A stretch of 64,000 nt of DNA from Sporodiniella umbellata (lineage: Eukaryota > Mucoromycota > Mucoromycetes > Mucorales > Rhizopodaceae), in assembly GCA_025677835.1 (NCBI GenBank), contig JAIXMR010000090.1, forward strand, positions 51,803-115,802, given 5' to 3'. Below the pieces are notes generated by a model. That model had not been told where the DNA came from. It was given only the letters and a program-made list of their open reading frames with translations, and made no database searches. Of this stretch, positions 24,503 to 38,327 are shown one piece after another. The position numbers and the translations under genes are program-made. How positions within the stretch are numbered: position 1 is the first letter of the stretch; the number at the start of each line of letters is the position of its first letter.

Positions 24503-25083
24503 GGAGGGGAGCGCCATGGGGGGAAGCGGAAAAGGTGAGTGGCTTCATCAAGACAGTCTTTATAAATGAGCACATTCCTTACTTATCAAACTTATTCTAA
24601 CAATAACTAAAAAGCAAAGCCAAGGTAGAGACGGAGAAGAAGAGGCGCGCACTACATATCTTGTTGTTCAATATATCTTCTTTATTGCTTTACAATAGAC
24701 ACCCACCTTATTATGAAGCAATAAATATCTCCCAAAAGGAAAAAGATTACACAAAATTTGTTAGTTGACCACATCGTGATGAGAGGTGTAACTAGATGAA
24801 ACGGATAATGATAAGAGCTAGGGCAATTTCGTATATGTGAGACAGCGTTTGGGTTATTGTTCCCATGTTACCAATATAGGGTCCACAATTGCCAGCGGAC
24901 CGTACTGACGATAGAGAAGAAAGTGGATAGGGAGACAAATTCTTTAGGAACATGGAGATATCTGAGAGCACTGTATATAAATTCGGGTTGAATTAATGAT
25001 GCCTGCAACGATGTGCTCATCAGCGACCTCTATGGTTTCTGTAACCACTCAAAGCGCCAGATTGTTAAATGTTACAAAAAAAC
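24497..25083. other. right part of the inverted-repeat spacer, no gene seen
   Basis: About 590 bp between the GA repeat and the right arm. It contains no protein-like reading frame and no recognised element. Confidence 0.5.
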
Positions 25084-26635
25084 ACATTATTCTAATATAT
25101 GAATATATATCTTGAATGATTATTTTTAAAACGACAAATATCTATGATCAACTTAAGCGCCAAATTTAATTAGCTGGCATGAACAAATACTCTTGACCAG
25201 AACGACAAAAAACAATTGAGTTTGTGACATTTATCTTTTCAATTGTCGACAATTATTTCTATAAAGGTGACAACTATTTTTATGAAAACGCCAATTTCCA
25301 TAGGGTTGGCTGTAGTTTTTCTTCACTGTGAAACGTTATATATGGAATATCCCCGAAGATTTTTTACTGGTTCAAATCGGCTTTTCATTTGTTTTATTTT
25401 ATTTTTCCAGAGGCTGGTTAAGTCGACGATCTTTTTCCATTGGTTTTGGTAACTTTTCTTACCAAAATAGCTTAAAAAGTCCTACCTTTAGCAAAACTCC
25501 GGCTGTTAATCTCCGTCCTCTTTTTTTTTTTTTTCCTCTTTGTTTTTTTTTTTTTTTTTGGCTCTACTTTACCTGTTTTCACGGTGCAAGGCACAGTAAT
25601 AATGAATGGTAGAAATTTGGTGCACATGACCTTTGTTGGCAGAAAACAGGACCAAACACAAAGATAAACTTTTGTTTCTCAACCGATTCTGGCATAGTAC
25701 TAAGGTAACACAAATAAGCTTGACTAATCAAAAGATACCAAAAAAAAAAAAGCAACACAATTCCCACACAAGGAAAATAAATGGTGTGTGTGTGTGTGTA
25801 TTTGGGCGTAAATGGGTAAAACACGGTTTAATTTGGGTCAAAAAACGCGTCCTAGTTTTGAGAAATCTAGAACCTGTAAGGGATACGTGTGCAGAACGAG
25901 TGTTGATAAAAAAAAAAAAAAAAGAGAGACCAAAGAAAAAAAAAACTATTACTGATTGTATGTTTCATTATCTTTTATAGATAAGAATAGATGGAGCGAC
26001 GCGTATGAGGTAGGTCGGTTTTGAAAGTGAACTGATTTTTTTTTTGTATGTATTTGGTATTATTATTATTTTTCCGCTTCACCCAGCCTAACTGGTTTTC
26101 TCTTGTTTCTTTTATAGAAAGCGAGTGATAGGAACTCTATCTTTGTTACTCAAATCTAATTGTATCTGAGATAAAGAAACCCTATCTCGCTCTGACCCCC
26201 TGTATTTATTGTGGTTTTCCTAGAAGGGGCAAGAAAGGAGACATAAACAAACAAATGCGTATGTTCAAAAAGGCTAATGAATTTCATTTTGGATTGAATC
26301 ACAAATCATCGATTTACTCTATAAGGGAAATACAACACACACTCAAAAGGAAAGTTGTAAAAAAGACGTTATATCGGAACTTGACCATAAACGTCTCTGG
26401 TTCTTTTGATGTTCACATGACCCTCAGTCACTGTTCCTCTCACACCAAGAATTCAAAATACGCTGTACTACACTACCGTGGTGAAAAAAAAAAAAAACTC
26501 ATTCTTCTTCTGGTAGGAACCCACGCACCAATCAACTGCTCATTTAATTTATTATCCATTCAAAACTCAGTCGTTCGCACTTTTCTAGACTTTGAGTTAC
26601 CCCACTCATTCGGTTTCTCAATCCAAAGTCTTCTT
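25084..26635 (+). repeat. right arm of the 1552-bp inverted repeat, distal promoter of the permease
   Basis: Mirror copy of 21607-23158. It ends 133 bp before the permease start codon and 13 bp before that gene's TATA-like box, so the unique sequence left between arm and gene is just the core promoter and leader. Homology stops sharply at GTCTTCTT; the bases beyond (GGTTGTGG) do not match the flank of the left arm. Confidence 0.95.
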
Positions 26636-26648
26636 GGTTGTGGACGGA

Positions 26649-26656
26649 TATAAAAG
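26649..26656 (+). promoter_or_regulatory. TATA-like box of the permease gene
   Basis: TATAAAAG, 113 bp upstream of the permease ATG and just outside the inverted-repeat arm. A long A tract (26674-26694) and a T-rich stretch lie between it and the start codon. Assigned by sequence and position only. Confidence 0.55.
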
Positions 26657-26768
26657 GCGAGCAAGAATAAGATGAAAAAAAAAAAAAAAAAAAAATTTGT
26701 CTTTATCTAACACGAAAAAAAAAAACGCCTATTTTTTTATATATTTCCTTTCATCTTTAAACAAATAA

Positions 26769-28085
26769 ATGAAATTAGAGAATTATACACCTTCCATAGC
26801 AAGTTCTGACAAACACAGTAAGGTCGAACAAATAACCATTGATCGCGTTGAGGAGGACAATGGAATCATTCAGAATGAATTTGGTCATGGCAATGGAAGC
26901 TTTCTTACTGCCTATTTTAACATTGTTTGCGTGGTTGCTGGTACGGGTACACTGGGTCTTCCAAAAGCCTTTGCCCAAGGTGGTTGGCTGGGTATCCTGA
27001 TTTTGATTCTCGCTTATGCTATGGCAGTTTACTCTGGCATTGTTCTCATTCGTTGTCTTTACTATAAACCCGGTCAACGCCTTCACGATTTCAAAGCCAT
27101 TGGTACCGCTGCATTTGGAAAAGTAGGCTACATTGTTGCCTCTATTCTTCATCTGCTTAATCTCTTTGGCTGCCCTGCACTCTATATTGTACTGGCCTCT
27201 AACAACATGACCTATCTCTTGCAAGGCACTCGTGGTGAATTGACTTACAAAACTTGGGCCATCATCTGGGGTGTCTTTTTGCTTATTCCTTCCTTAGTCA
27301 TGCGAACTTTGAAAGAAGTCACTGCTATTGCTGCTATCGGTGCTATTTGTACTATGATAGCTGTCTTTGTGGTTGTGATTCAAGGCCCCATGTATCGCTT
27401 TGCACACCCCGAAATCGTAGTCGAACACAACTCGGTCATTTGGGAAGGTTTCCCTATGGCTCTTTCTACTATTGCTTTCTCTTTTGGCGGTAACAACACT
27501 TACCCTCATGCTGAGCATGCTCTTAAGAAGCCCCACCAATGGAAATGGGCTGTTACCACGGGCCTTACCACTTGTGTCTGTCTTTACTTCTTGGCTGCCG
27601 TGCCTGGTTACTGGTCTTTCGGTACTGCTACCAAATCCCCTATCTACAACTCTTTGCCCGATGGCACTGGCAAGCTCCTCTCTATGATCGTCATGACAAT
27701 TCACGTCATCTTGGCTGTACCTATCTACAGTACCTCTTTCTCACTCGAGTTTGAAAAGTTTATTAACTGTACTGACGAGAGATTTGGTAAGTTTGGTTCT
27801 TGGGTTGGACGCTCCATCATCCGTGCTTGTACTATGGTCATTCTTGTGATTCTTGCTTGTTTTATTCCTTTCTTTGATGATTTCATGGGTTTAATTGGTG
27901 CCTTGGCTAACTGTGGTCTTGTATTTCTTTTGCCTATTCTCTGTTACCTCAAACTCACAGGTGTACGTAATAAGCCTTGGTATGAACTGGCTTTCTGCGC
28001 TCTTACTCTTTTCTTGGGTATCATCGGTTGTGTCTTTGGTACTATCGATTCTATCAAGTCTCTTATTGCCGACTTTAAGGCTTAG
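26769..28085 (+). CDS. AAAP-family amino-acid permease, copy 1
   Basis: Single exon, 438 residues, about eleven hydrophobic segments. A short acidic cytoplasmic N-terminus leads to the first membrane segment with the AAAP-type motif AGTGTLGLPKAF; later motifs include FSFGGNNTYPHAEHALKKP and GYWSFG. This places it in the amino acid/auxin permease family, proton-coupled transporters in the plasma or vacuolar membrane; the substrate cannot be told. It is strikingly like the gene at 38328-39635 along its whole length, with most differences near the N-terminus. Its upstream DNA lies inside the large inverted repeat. A (TC)n run begins 4 bp after the stop codon. Confidence 0.93.
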   Translation: MKLENYTPSIASSDKHSKVEQITIDRVEEDNGIIQNEFGHGNGSFLTAYFNIVCVVAGTGTLGLPKAFAQGGWLGILILILAYAMAVYSGIVLIRCLYYKPGQRLHDFKAIGTAAFGKVGYIVASILHLLNLFGCPALYIVLASNNMTYLLQGTRGELTYKTWAIIWGVFLLIPSLVMRTLKEVTAIAAIGAICTMIAVFVVVIQGPMYRFAHPEIVVEHNSVIWEGFPMALSTIAFSFGGNNTYPHAEHALKKPHQWKWAVTTGLTTCVCLYFLAAVPGYWSFGTATKSPIYNSLPDGTGKLLSMIVMTIHVILAVPIYSTSFSLEFEKFINCTDERFGKFGSWVGRSIIRACTMVILVILACFIPFFDDFMGLIGALANCGLVFLLPILCYLKLTGVRNKPWYELAFCALTLFLGIIGCVFGTIDSIKSLIADFKA

Positions 28086-28086
28086 G

Positions 28087-28088
<2 letters not shown>

Positions 28089-28121
<33 letters not shown>
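28089..28121 (+). repeat. (TC)n microsatellite in the permease 3' UTR
   Basis: About 16 TC units starting just after the permease stop codon. Confidence 0.95.
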
Positions 28122-28125
<4 letters not shown>

Positions 28126-28991
28126 ATAGAAAACAAACAAAAAGCAACAACCTCAGATACTCTTCTATTTTCCTTACGTGTATATAATACCCCCCCTTTT
28201 CTATTCTATTATCCCCCCTTTTTTTTTCTCCTCAAAAAGAGTATATACAATAAAATTCCTTTTTTTCCTCAAAAAGAACATGAAACAACCTTATCTGTTT
28301 GTATTACACTATGAGTTCTCACACATCGCCTTTTGTATTGAAATATCAAGAAAATAAAAATGGCTCCATTAATTTTTTATAAACAATAAATGACATATTT
28401 TTTCCCACCAGGGCAAATATATTAATCTATTTGTACTCAAAATAAAGAGCTTTTAATAAAAGTAAAACCACGCAAAATGAAAGCATGTGTGTTTACTCTG
28501 TTTTTTTTTCTCTGGCAAACAGATGTCTTGCCGAGAAAATGAGAGTGAGGTGGGGCATTTGAAGTGTAAAAAATTCAAAAGCCATTACAAACCTCTGGAC
28601 TTGAACTGCTTTTATCTAGTGTTCACTCTTTTCTTTAGTGCATGTAGATTAAATACCCAACTCAAAAAGCAACCAAACCACTCACTAACCTCCTATAGAT
28701 AAAAGAAGTATCAAAAACAGTAGAGACTATTGATTGCAAAAAAAAAAAAAAAAAAAAATACTCTTTTCAAGTTTCGCCATAGTAAACGGTGGCTGTTATC
28801 AAGCTGCACTTTACTTTGTGTGCTATGGCTGAGCATGGCTACAAATATGTCCCTGATATGTGTTCACGTGATCTTTTGAAGCGCGCATAAACGCTGTAAT
28901 TGAAAACTCGTCTACTCTGCAATGAGAGGCATAGATACTTTTTTTTTTTAGTGAAAAAAATAAATAAAAAAAACCAACGACAATAATAATC
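28122..28991. other. intergenic, permease 3' flank and FYV10 promoter
   Basis: 870 bp, AT-rich, with AATAAA-like signals near 28250 and 28380 and an A tract at 28739-28759. No coding potential that I can support. Confidence 0.55.
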
Positions 28992-30542
28992 ATGAATGGC
29001 CTTAAAACAGAAAAAATCATTGAGCTTGAACCTTCTTTTATGAAAGTAAAGCTGACCTCTTTTTCTTTTTGCAAAAGCTGACTGAATTGCTTTAGGTGCC
29101 TTATGAACAACTTCGCAAGACATTCAAAAATGAGTACAAGTACTTGGAAAAAGAACTTTTAAATCTCCAAGATATTATTGAGCGCTGTTTGAGGTCTAAT
29201 GCACCTATTGAAAAAACGCAAGAAACCGTAGAGATTCTGATGAGACAGATTGAGAAAATAATTGAAAGAGTAACTATATAGACTTTTACTGTCCCCCTAA
29301 CGTTTTGTTTAGATGAATTTGTATAGAGCCGAGGGCGAGCTGGATAGTCGGAGAGTAGAGAAGAGAGTAGACAACTTGGGTGAGATTGACCAGGTAACAT
29401 CCTCTAGAACACCTGAATTTGTGGCCTGGTCCAAAACACGACTGAATCGAGGTATAGTAGACTATCTCTTGAGAGAAGGTCTATCCAACACAGCCAAAGA
29501 AGTAGCGGAGGAAGAAGGGATTGTGGTAATCTTGTGATTTCATAGTGATCGTCCGAAATACTTTGTGAGATTAAACCTTTTTTCTAATAGGACTTGGTCG
29601 ATATCGATTTATTTTCACAGGCAGAAAAAATCGAGCAAGCTTTGCAAAACCAAAATTGCAAAGAGTGTCTAGTATGGTGTGCAGAAAACCGATCTAGTTT
29701 GAAAAAAACAAAAGTAGGGTTTTTTATCAGCATATATATATGCATGTGTATGTTGTATGCTTACCTCTTTTATTGTTGGCATTGAAGAGTACGTTAGAAT
29801 TCAATCTAAGATTACAAGAGCATATTGAACTTGCCAGAGCTTCCAAAGGAATAGAGGCTATTGGCTATGCTCAAAAGCATCTGACACCTTGGAAAACGAC
29901 AGAGGGTCTAAGAATTGGTCAAGCCATGGCTTTGTTAGCTTACAAAAGTAATACCCAATGTCAACCTTATAAGGTAAGGTTGGGAAAGGCTCAAAATCAT
30001 ATCGCCTTTTAACACACTCAACATCCACCATCAATATAGGCTTTCTATGACCCAAGACGATGGTCGGAACTTATTGAACAGTTTAGAGCAGATTATTACG
30101 CGCTTTGTTCGCTCACGCCCCATCCTATGATGTCCATTACACTTCAAGCAGGACTCTCTGCTCTCAAAACTCAACAATGCTACGAGCACGATAATAAGAA
30201 TGTGAATTGTCCCGTATGTGATGAAAATACCCTCGGCAAATTAGCTGAAAAACTACCACTGAGCCACCATGTCAATTCAACTTTGGTCTGTCGCCTGAGC
30301 GGAAAAATAATGAATGAGGACAATCCTCCGATGTTGTTACCTAACGGGAGAGTCTATAGCCAGACGGTAAATAAAATCACTTTCTAGGTATATTCTGCTC
30401 ACTTTTCTTACCTTTTTTTTTTTTTAAAAAAAAAAAATAGGCTCTAGGCGAGTTAGCAGCTAAAAACGACGGAAAGATCATTTGTCCTCGAACTGGGGAT
30501 GTATTTACACCCAAAGATCTGCGAAAAGTGTTCATCTCTTAA
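28992..30542 (+). CDS. FYV10: GID/CTLH E3 ubiquitin-ligase subunit (MAEA / Gid9 type)
   Basis: Seven exons: 28992-29045, 29096-29269, 29313-29525, 29591-29713, 29788-29973, 30040-30366, 30441-30542; 392 residues, matching human MAEA (about 396). The GID/CTLH complex ubiquitinates substrates such as gluconeogenic enzymes in yeast. Visible: an N-terminal helical region (VPYEQLRKTFKNEYKYLEKE), a LisH/CTLH part with LLREGLSNTAKEVAEEEGI, a CRA region (STLEFNLRLQEHIELARA, GIEAIGYAQKHL), and a degenerate C-terminal RING (CPVCDENTLGKLAEKLP, CRLSGKIM, CPRTGDVFTPKDLRKVFI). The start was chosen because the first exon joins in phase 0 to VPYEQL and lengthens the protein to family size. Confidence 0.93.
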
Positions 30543-30660
30543 GAGCAATAAAAGATGTTTAAAGAAATAGGAAAAGCATTTTCTAGTTGATTATTAACAA
30601 AAGAACTGTTCTTTTTTGTGTGTGTTTATTATTATTGTTTTGATGCTTAAATGTGTTTGT

Positions 30661-33092
<2,432 letters not shown>

Positions 33093-35849
33093 TTAATAGT
33101 CGAACGACTCCAACATTTTAACCATGGCATTCAAAATATCCTGATTGTAGTCAGTGAGATCAATTTTGGGATTTTTCATCTTTTCAGAAAACCAGTGGGT
33201 CAACTCAGCTCTAAAGAATTTAAGTATGACAGAGGTTCTTGCAAAACAGTCAAATGAGAGCCAGCCATCGATAGCAAGCCTTCTTTGCTTATGTTTGATT
33301 TCTATATCTGTTGCCAGTAACATGACTATGGCAGGAGAAATGGAGGCTGCTTCCCAGATAACAGCTTTATCATTTTGATAGTCGCTGCTGCTCATCACCA
33401 CTGTATTGTAAACATAGAGTTCAGACATCAAATCTTTTTGGCGTCGGAAAAGCATTGAAGAAGGATGTAGCTTGAGGTCAATCACTTTGTTCGCCATCAT
33501 ATCAGTTTCTCGCACATACTCTGCTATTTTGGGATAAAGCCCTGCCGAGAGAGCCGCGTTGATCACAGCTAATGACTCTTTATATTTGTCATATGCAGAG
33601 GGCACATCACAAAGTCGGACAGTTCGTTTGATATCATATCGATTAATAGAAATATCCATTTTGTTTGTTTTGACAAATCCACTATTTATCAATAGCCCCA
33701 AGAATTGACGCTTCATTTCCTCAATTGTCTCCAAGTTTTGCTGACTCAAAAAGTTTTCTTTACAAAACTCTTGCATATGACGCGTTGATCCAGGTTTTCC
33801 TCTAATTGAGATCAGCTTTTCGCGCCATGCACTATAAGCCATATACAGAGTCAAGAAATCTGAATCTCCGCATTGAAATTGAGACCGAGCCATATCCGCT
33901 TCAAGCTCTTTCCCAAAGGGTCGAACAAAGGGTCCCTTGAAACTCAGGCAGGCCGCGATAGTCAAAATAGGGTCTAGACATCGAAAGATGGCGCCAAATA
34001 GAATCATTTTGCCAACATGCATATCTACAGGCAAGTTGACCAAATGTGTTCCCAAAGGTGTCAGTGTTTCATTCTTTGTGAGCGCATTGACTTCTTGTAA
34101 ACTCTGAATGGCGTTTTCAATAGCCTTTCGAGAAGGTGCATCCAATGCGCTACCCAAGACATCCACAATGGATCCCAATTTGTATACTTTGATTCTCAAA
34201 CACAACTCTTCCAGAGGCAGTCGAAGTATCTCGGGTGTTTCATAGTCCGACATCTAACCCATCTTAATATTTTGATCGCAAATTCTTGAAAGATTACCTG
34301 TTCAAAACGGTCCTGTGTAAACAGATGAAAACAAACGCCTTCTTGTACTCGGCCTGCTCGACCTCTTCTTTGTTTTGCATTTGCTTTTGCGATATGTTTT
34401 TGTAAAAGTCTTGATACCTTTCGTTTGTCGTCATAACTACTCACTCTTAGTTTTCTTGCAAGTGTCAACGTTAGTTTACCTAATGGTTCTCGACATGCCT
34501 GTGTCGATCACAACCGTGACATCGCTAATAGTAACACCTGTTTCGGCAATATTTGTTGAAAACACTATTTTGCGAACACCTTCTGGAGGAACTTCGAAGG
34601 CTTTTTCTTGATGGTCGGATGAGAGTGTAGAGTGTAAAGGAATCAACAAAAACTTGTCTGTTCCAAACTGAGGATGGCTTGAAGCCAAGTCGTATAAAGA
34701 CCGAATTTCATTCATACCCGGTAAAAAAACCAAAATAGCACCATGGGCTGGAATATCGGTATGTGGCTTGCAAATGTATTCTAATAACTCAAGGATCAAG
34801 TCATAATTAACCTTTCTATCATCCATTCTTTTAATCATTTTAAGTGTTTGTTTGCTGTAGCCTGTACTTTCTATCTCTTCTCCTGATACTGCTAGCTTGG
34901 AGTAGGTTTTTGTAGGAACATAGTCTTCTTCGTCTGAATCTTGGAACATTTCATAATGAACGCGTTTTTGGGTGCCGTTTTGGCCAGAGACAATAAGGTT
35001 ACCCTCATCTACACAATAAAAAGCAAAAAGATAAGAAACTAGCAACTTGCATATACGGTTACCCTTTTTTGCTTTGTGTTTCTTTATAGAAAATTTTGAG
35101 TCTTCTTCAAGCACATAACCTTTTCAAACGAAAAATCATCAAGTGTACTGTACGCACGTAAATGTTTACCTATTCTTTCTACTACATCCTCTAAAAAGTG
35201 AACCTGAACAGGGTAAGTTCGTCCTGGCACAGCTATCACAGGGCAATGGTCAAAGTAAGCCGAGAATCTCTGTGCTTCTACAGTGGCACTCATCAGTATA
35301 ATCCTAAACAAGTGTTAGACTCTAGTACCAAGGATGTCTTTGGTGTCTTACTTGAGATCTGGACGTAACTGGCATAACTGTCGAAGCATAATGAGCAGAA
35401 AGTCGCTTTCAATAGTACGTTCGTGAACCTCGTCAATGATTACATGGGTTACGTCTTTCAGCGTCAGATCACTTTGTAAACGTTGTAAAAGAATACCCTA
35501 TGGATTTTCTATTGAGCATTCTCCTTTTGTTGGGAATAAAAGCCTTACAGTAGTACAGTACATCAAAACATTTCCTTCAGAGAACTTGCTTTCTAAACGG
35601 ATTTGGTAGCCAACTAAAGAGTCTTTAAATCCAACAGATCTTTGAGCATCGCCCATTTCAAGAGAAACCCTGCTAGCAATGGATAAAGCAGAAATACGAC
35701 GCGGCTATAGTTTTGTAAGAATAAAGAAAATAAACCTATACATCATAGACTTTACTTGTGTACATATAACAAGTCCTTTCTTATTGGTATTGGTCATTAA
35801 AAGGTCTTCAGCCAAAAACTGAGGTACTTGAGTACTTTTGCCACTATTC

Positions 35850-35880
<31 letters not shown>

Positions 35881-38100
35881 TTAAAAATTAAAGCTTTACA
35901 TTATCCATTTTTCTTTCTTACCAACCGGTTTCACCAGAAATAATTACGACCTGGTTGTTCTTGACTAATCCCAAGATATCATCTCTATATGCTGTGACTG
36001 GAAGACTGGCTCTGTTTGCTTTCATATCGAGGTATTCCTTTGTATCCAAGCGCTGCAAGAATTTTTTTTGTGATGAATTGAATATAGCCGTTTTTTTTGT
36101 TTCTTGTTTTTCATTTGCTGTATTAGTATGATTGTGTTTCTCTTTTTGGTCGGTATTTCTGTCTGACGCTTCATTAGACTATTAAAAAAAAAAAAAAAAG
36201 CTAGTATCAAACATAGAAACTTTTTTTTTTTTTTCGATAGCTAAGCTTACCTTGCTTTTATTTTTGCAGCTCTCATACGATTTGATCACTAGGTCTTTAA
36301 GTACAGCAAGTCTGTTTTTGTCGTTTTCAATACGTGGACCGTCAACTTTTAATATCTAATACGACCTGAGTCAACATTAAAACTGTTCATTCACTTACCT
36401 TATCTTCTAACCACTCTGCCCACAAGTCTTTATAGGATATGTGCATTAGCTGATAGACAGATGAGTTAGATTCAAGACCAAACAAGCCATGAGCAGCCAC
36501 TAGATTTTCTGCAGATAAGCGACTTTCCGCTACTGTACCCTCTGGTAACTCGAACGATAAATTTCCAATAGTTAGAGCCGACCGCCACATACCAGGGCTT
36601 ACTTCTTTGCTTGCAAAATTCTGTTTATTTAGATTTTGTTTTTTACAGTAGTCAAAAAGTATGTCCTTTGGTTGTTTCCCTTTCCATGACAGTGCTTTAG
36701 ATAGGTCAATACAAGTCCAGCTGACAACTATGTTGCTTGGCGTCGTAGCTACGCCTAGCTCTTCTTCTGCCATCATTAGGCCATCAAAAAGGCCTCCTTC
36801 ATCGCTGGAAACATCCTCTATAGTCTCTTCTATTTTTTCTTGCTTCCTGAGCTCTTCCTCTCGTTGTCTTTTCTCTTCTCTTTTCTTTTTCACGTCTTTT
36901 TCACGTTTCTTTCGATCAATTTCTGCCAAATCCTTCAGATACTTTGCATAAAAGTCATGTGCTATTCTTTTATCAAACTCCCAGTCGCCTTCTAGACTCC
37001 TCATAGTGTCTTTAGAACGCTTAATATCTTTTGCAACTTTTGCAGTTATTTGCTCCGGTGTATCCTCTTGCTTTTCAAACGAAGATAGGGTTTCTTCTAG
37101 TTCTTGTACACGAATTTTCAAGGCAGCATACTTTTCATTCACATTCTCAGGCTCTTCTTCTTGCATATATTTCTCAGCGGCCTGTAAAACCTGTGCTTTG
37201 ATTGCTTCTAACTTATCCTCTGTTTGATCTTTCTGTATAGATACCAACTCTTCCAATTCTTCCGTCTGCTGAATACCCTGTTGGGGCGTTTCATTGTGTA
37301 AAAGTGTAATATGACCGCTATCCTCTACAGAGAAAAGCGATATACGGAATCAATATGCAAGTAAATCCAAACATCAATTTTCGACCTACCTTCTTCATTA
37401 AAGTACTTGTCGAAATATCCGATGGGCATTCTATCGTAAGGCACATGAATACAAAGCTATTCATACACGAAAAAGAAGCATATAAGTTGATAGAATAAAC
37501 TACGCCTCCAGAGAAAAAAAAAAAAAAATACCCAATCTAGGTGTTCCTCTAAAGACTTTGACATAGTAGCTTGTAAAGAGGCTAAAACGTCCTGTTCGTG
37601 AAATCCAAGCTTTATAAGGACTCTGTACAAAAGGTCTAAGTGGGCGATTGTCTTTTCTATCTCGCTTTCTTTTAAAATCTCCTGAGGTTCTAGATATTGT
37701 AAATAGATAGCTTAGCTATACGTGTATATACGTATTTTTGATTCATGTATTTTCAAACTACCAAACAGGCTACTGCGACTTTGTTTAATGACAGCAATCA
37801 GATCACTATCAAGATCAGGAGACATTCGAAAAGATCGCGTTTTCCGTACTTTAAATGAGCAAGGCTCTTCTTTAGAGAGTCGTTCAATCATAACTTCTGC
37901 TTTGTGGTTATGTAACGAATGATATTTCTGTACAAGTGCTAAAGCCTCATCCTGAATCGATTCAACTTTCAAAACCGGTTCTATTACTTTTTCCTCCACA
38001 ACCTTTTCTTCCTCAATTTTTTTGGGCTCTATTTTTTTGAAGGTAAAGAAGTAGTGGCAAAACCACGATTGGAAACAACTTTTGACTTTTTTTTAGCCAT
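33093..38100 (-). CDS. DEAH-box RNA helicase, DHX29-like, with a one-base frame break near the start
   Basis: Fourteen exons: 38100-37762, 37710-37532, 37456-37390, 37324-36399, 36355-36251, 36178-35922, 35843-35756, 35704-35549, 35497-35352, 35303-35170, 35119-35063, 35008-34480, 34436-34298, 34253-33093. Motifs: I GETGCGKST, Ia TQPRR, II DEVH, III SAT, VI QRRGRAGR, then HA2 and OB-type C-terminal domains. The N-terminal part has a Lys-rich start, a conserved LDWLCIHVP block, and a Glu/Lys coiled coil. This order resembles DHX29, which helps 40S ribosomes scan structured leaders, and yeast YLR419W. From the ATG at 38100 the frame hits TAG after 23 codons; one extra A in the seven-base run at 38038-38032 would open all 1427 codons, so this is either a sequence error or a real lesion. 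Confidence 0.85.
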
Positions 38101-38327
38101 GATCCTCAAATTATGCTAAAAGACTCGAGTTTTCCTTTTTTTTTTTTTACTTTTTTTTTTTTTTTTTTTTTGGAATACCGAAGGTAAAGAAAAAACGATA
38201 GAACAAGTTGTTTTTGATAAATGAAATTATGTACAGGAAAGTTTATTATTGCTTTTTCTTTTTCTTTTCTTTTTTTGGTCTTGTAAATGTGTATATGTAT
38301 AATGAGATTTTGAACAGAGTTGGTTCC

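Noticed and set aside
21607..26635. Reading the inverted repeat as a classical DNA transposon with long terminal inverted repeats
   Set aside because: No target-site duplication, no transposase in the spacer, and the right arm merges with a functional promoter; segmental inverted duplication fits better.
26255..26653. 132-codon frame in the right arm, repeated exactly at 21987-21580
   Set aside because: The identical translation is explained by the DNA duplication. The frame includes a poly-A run, overlaps the permease core promoter in one copy only, and lacks protein-like composition.
34437..34479. Alternative 25-nt intron in the helicase gene ending at AG 34455
   Set aside because: Too short for splicing. 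The 43-nt version keeps the frame and gives the expected SYDDKRKVSRL continuation.
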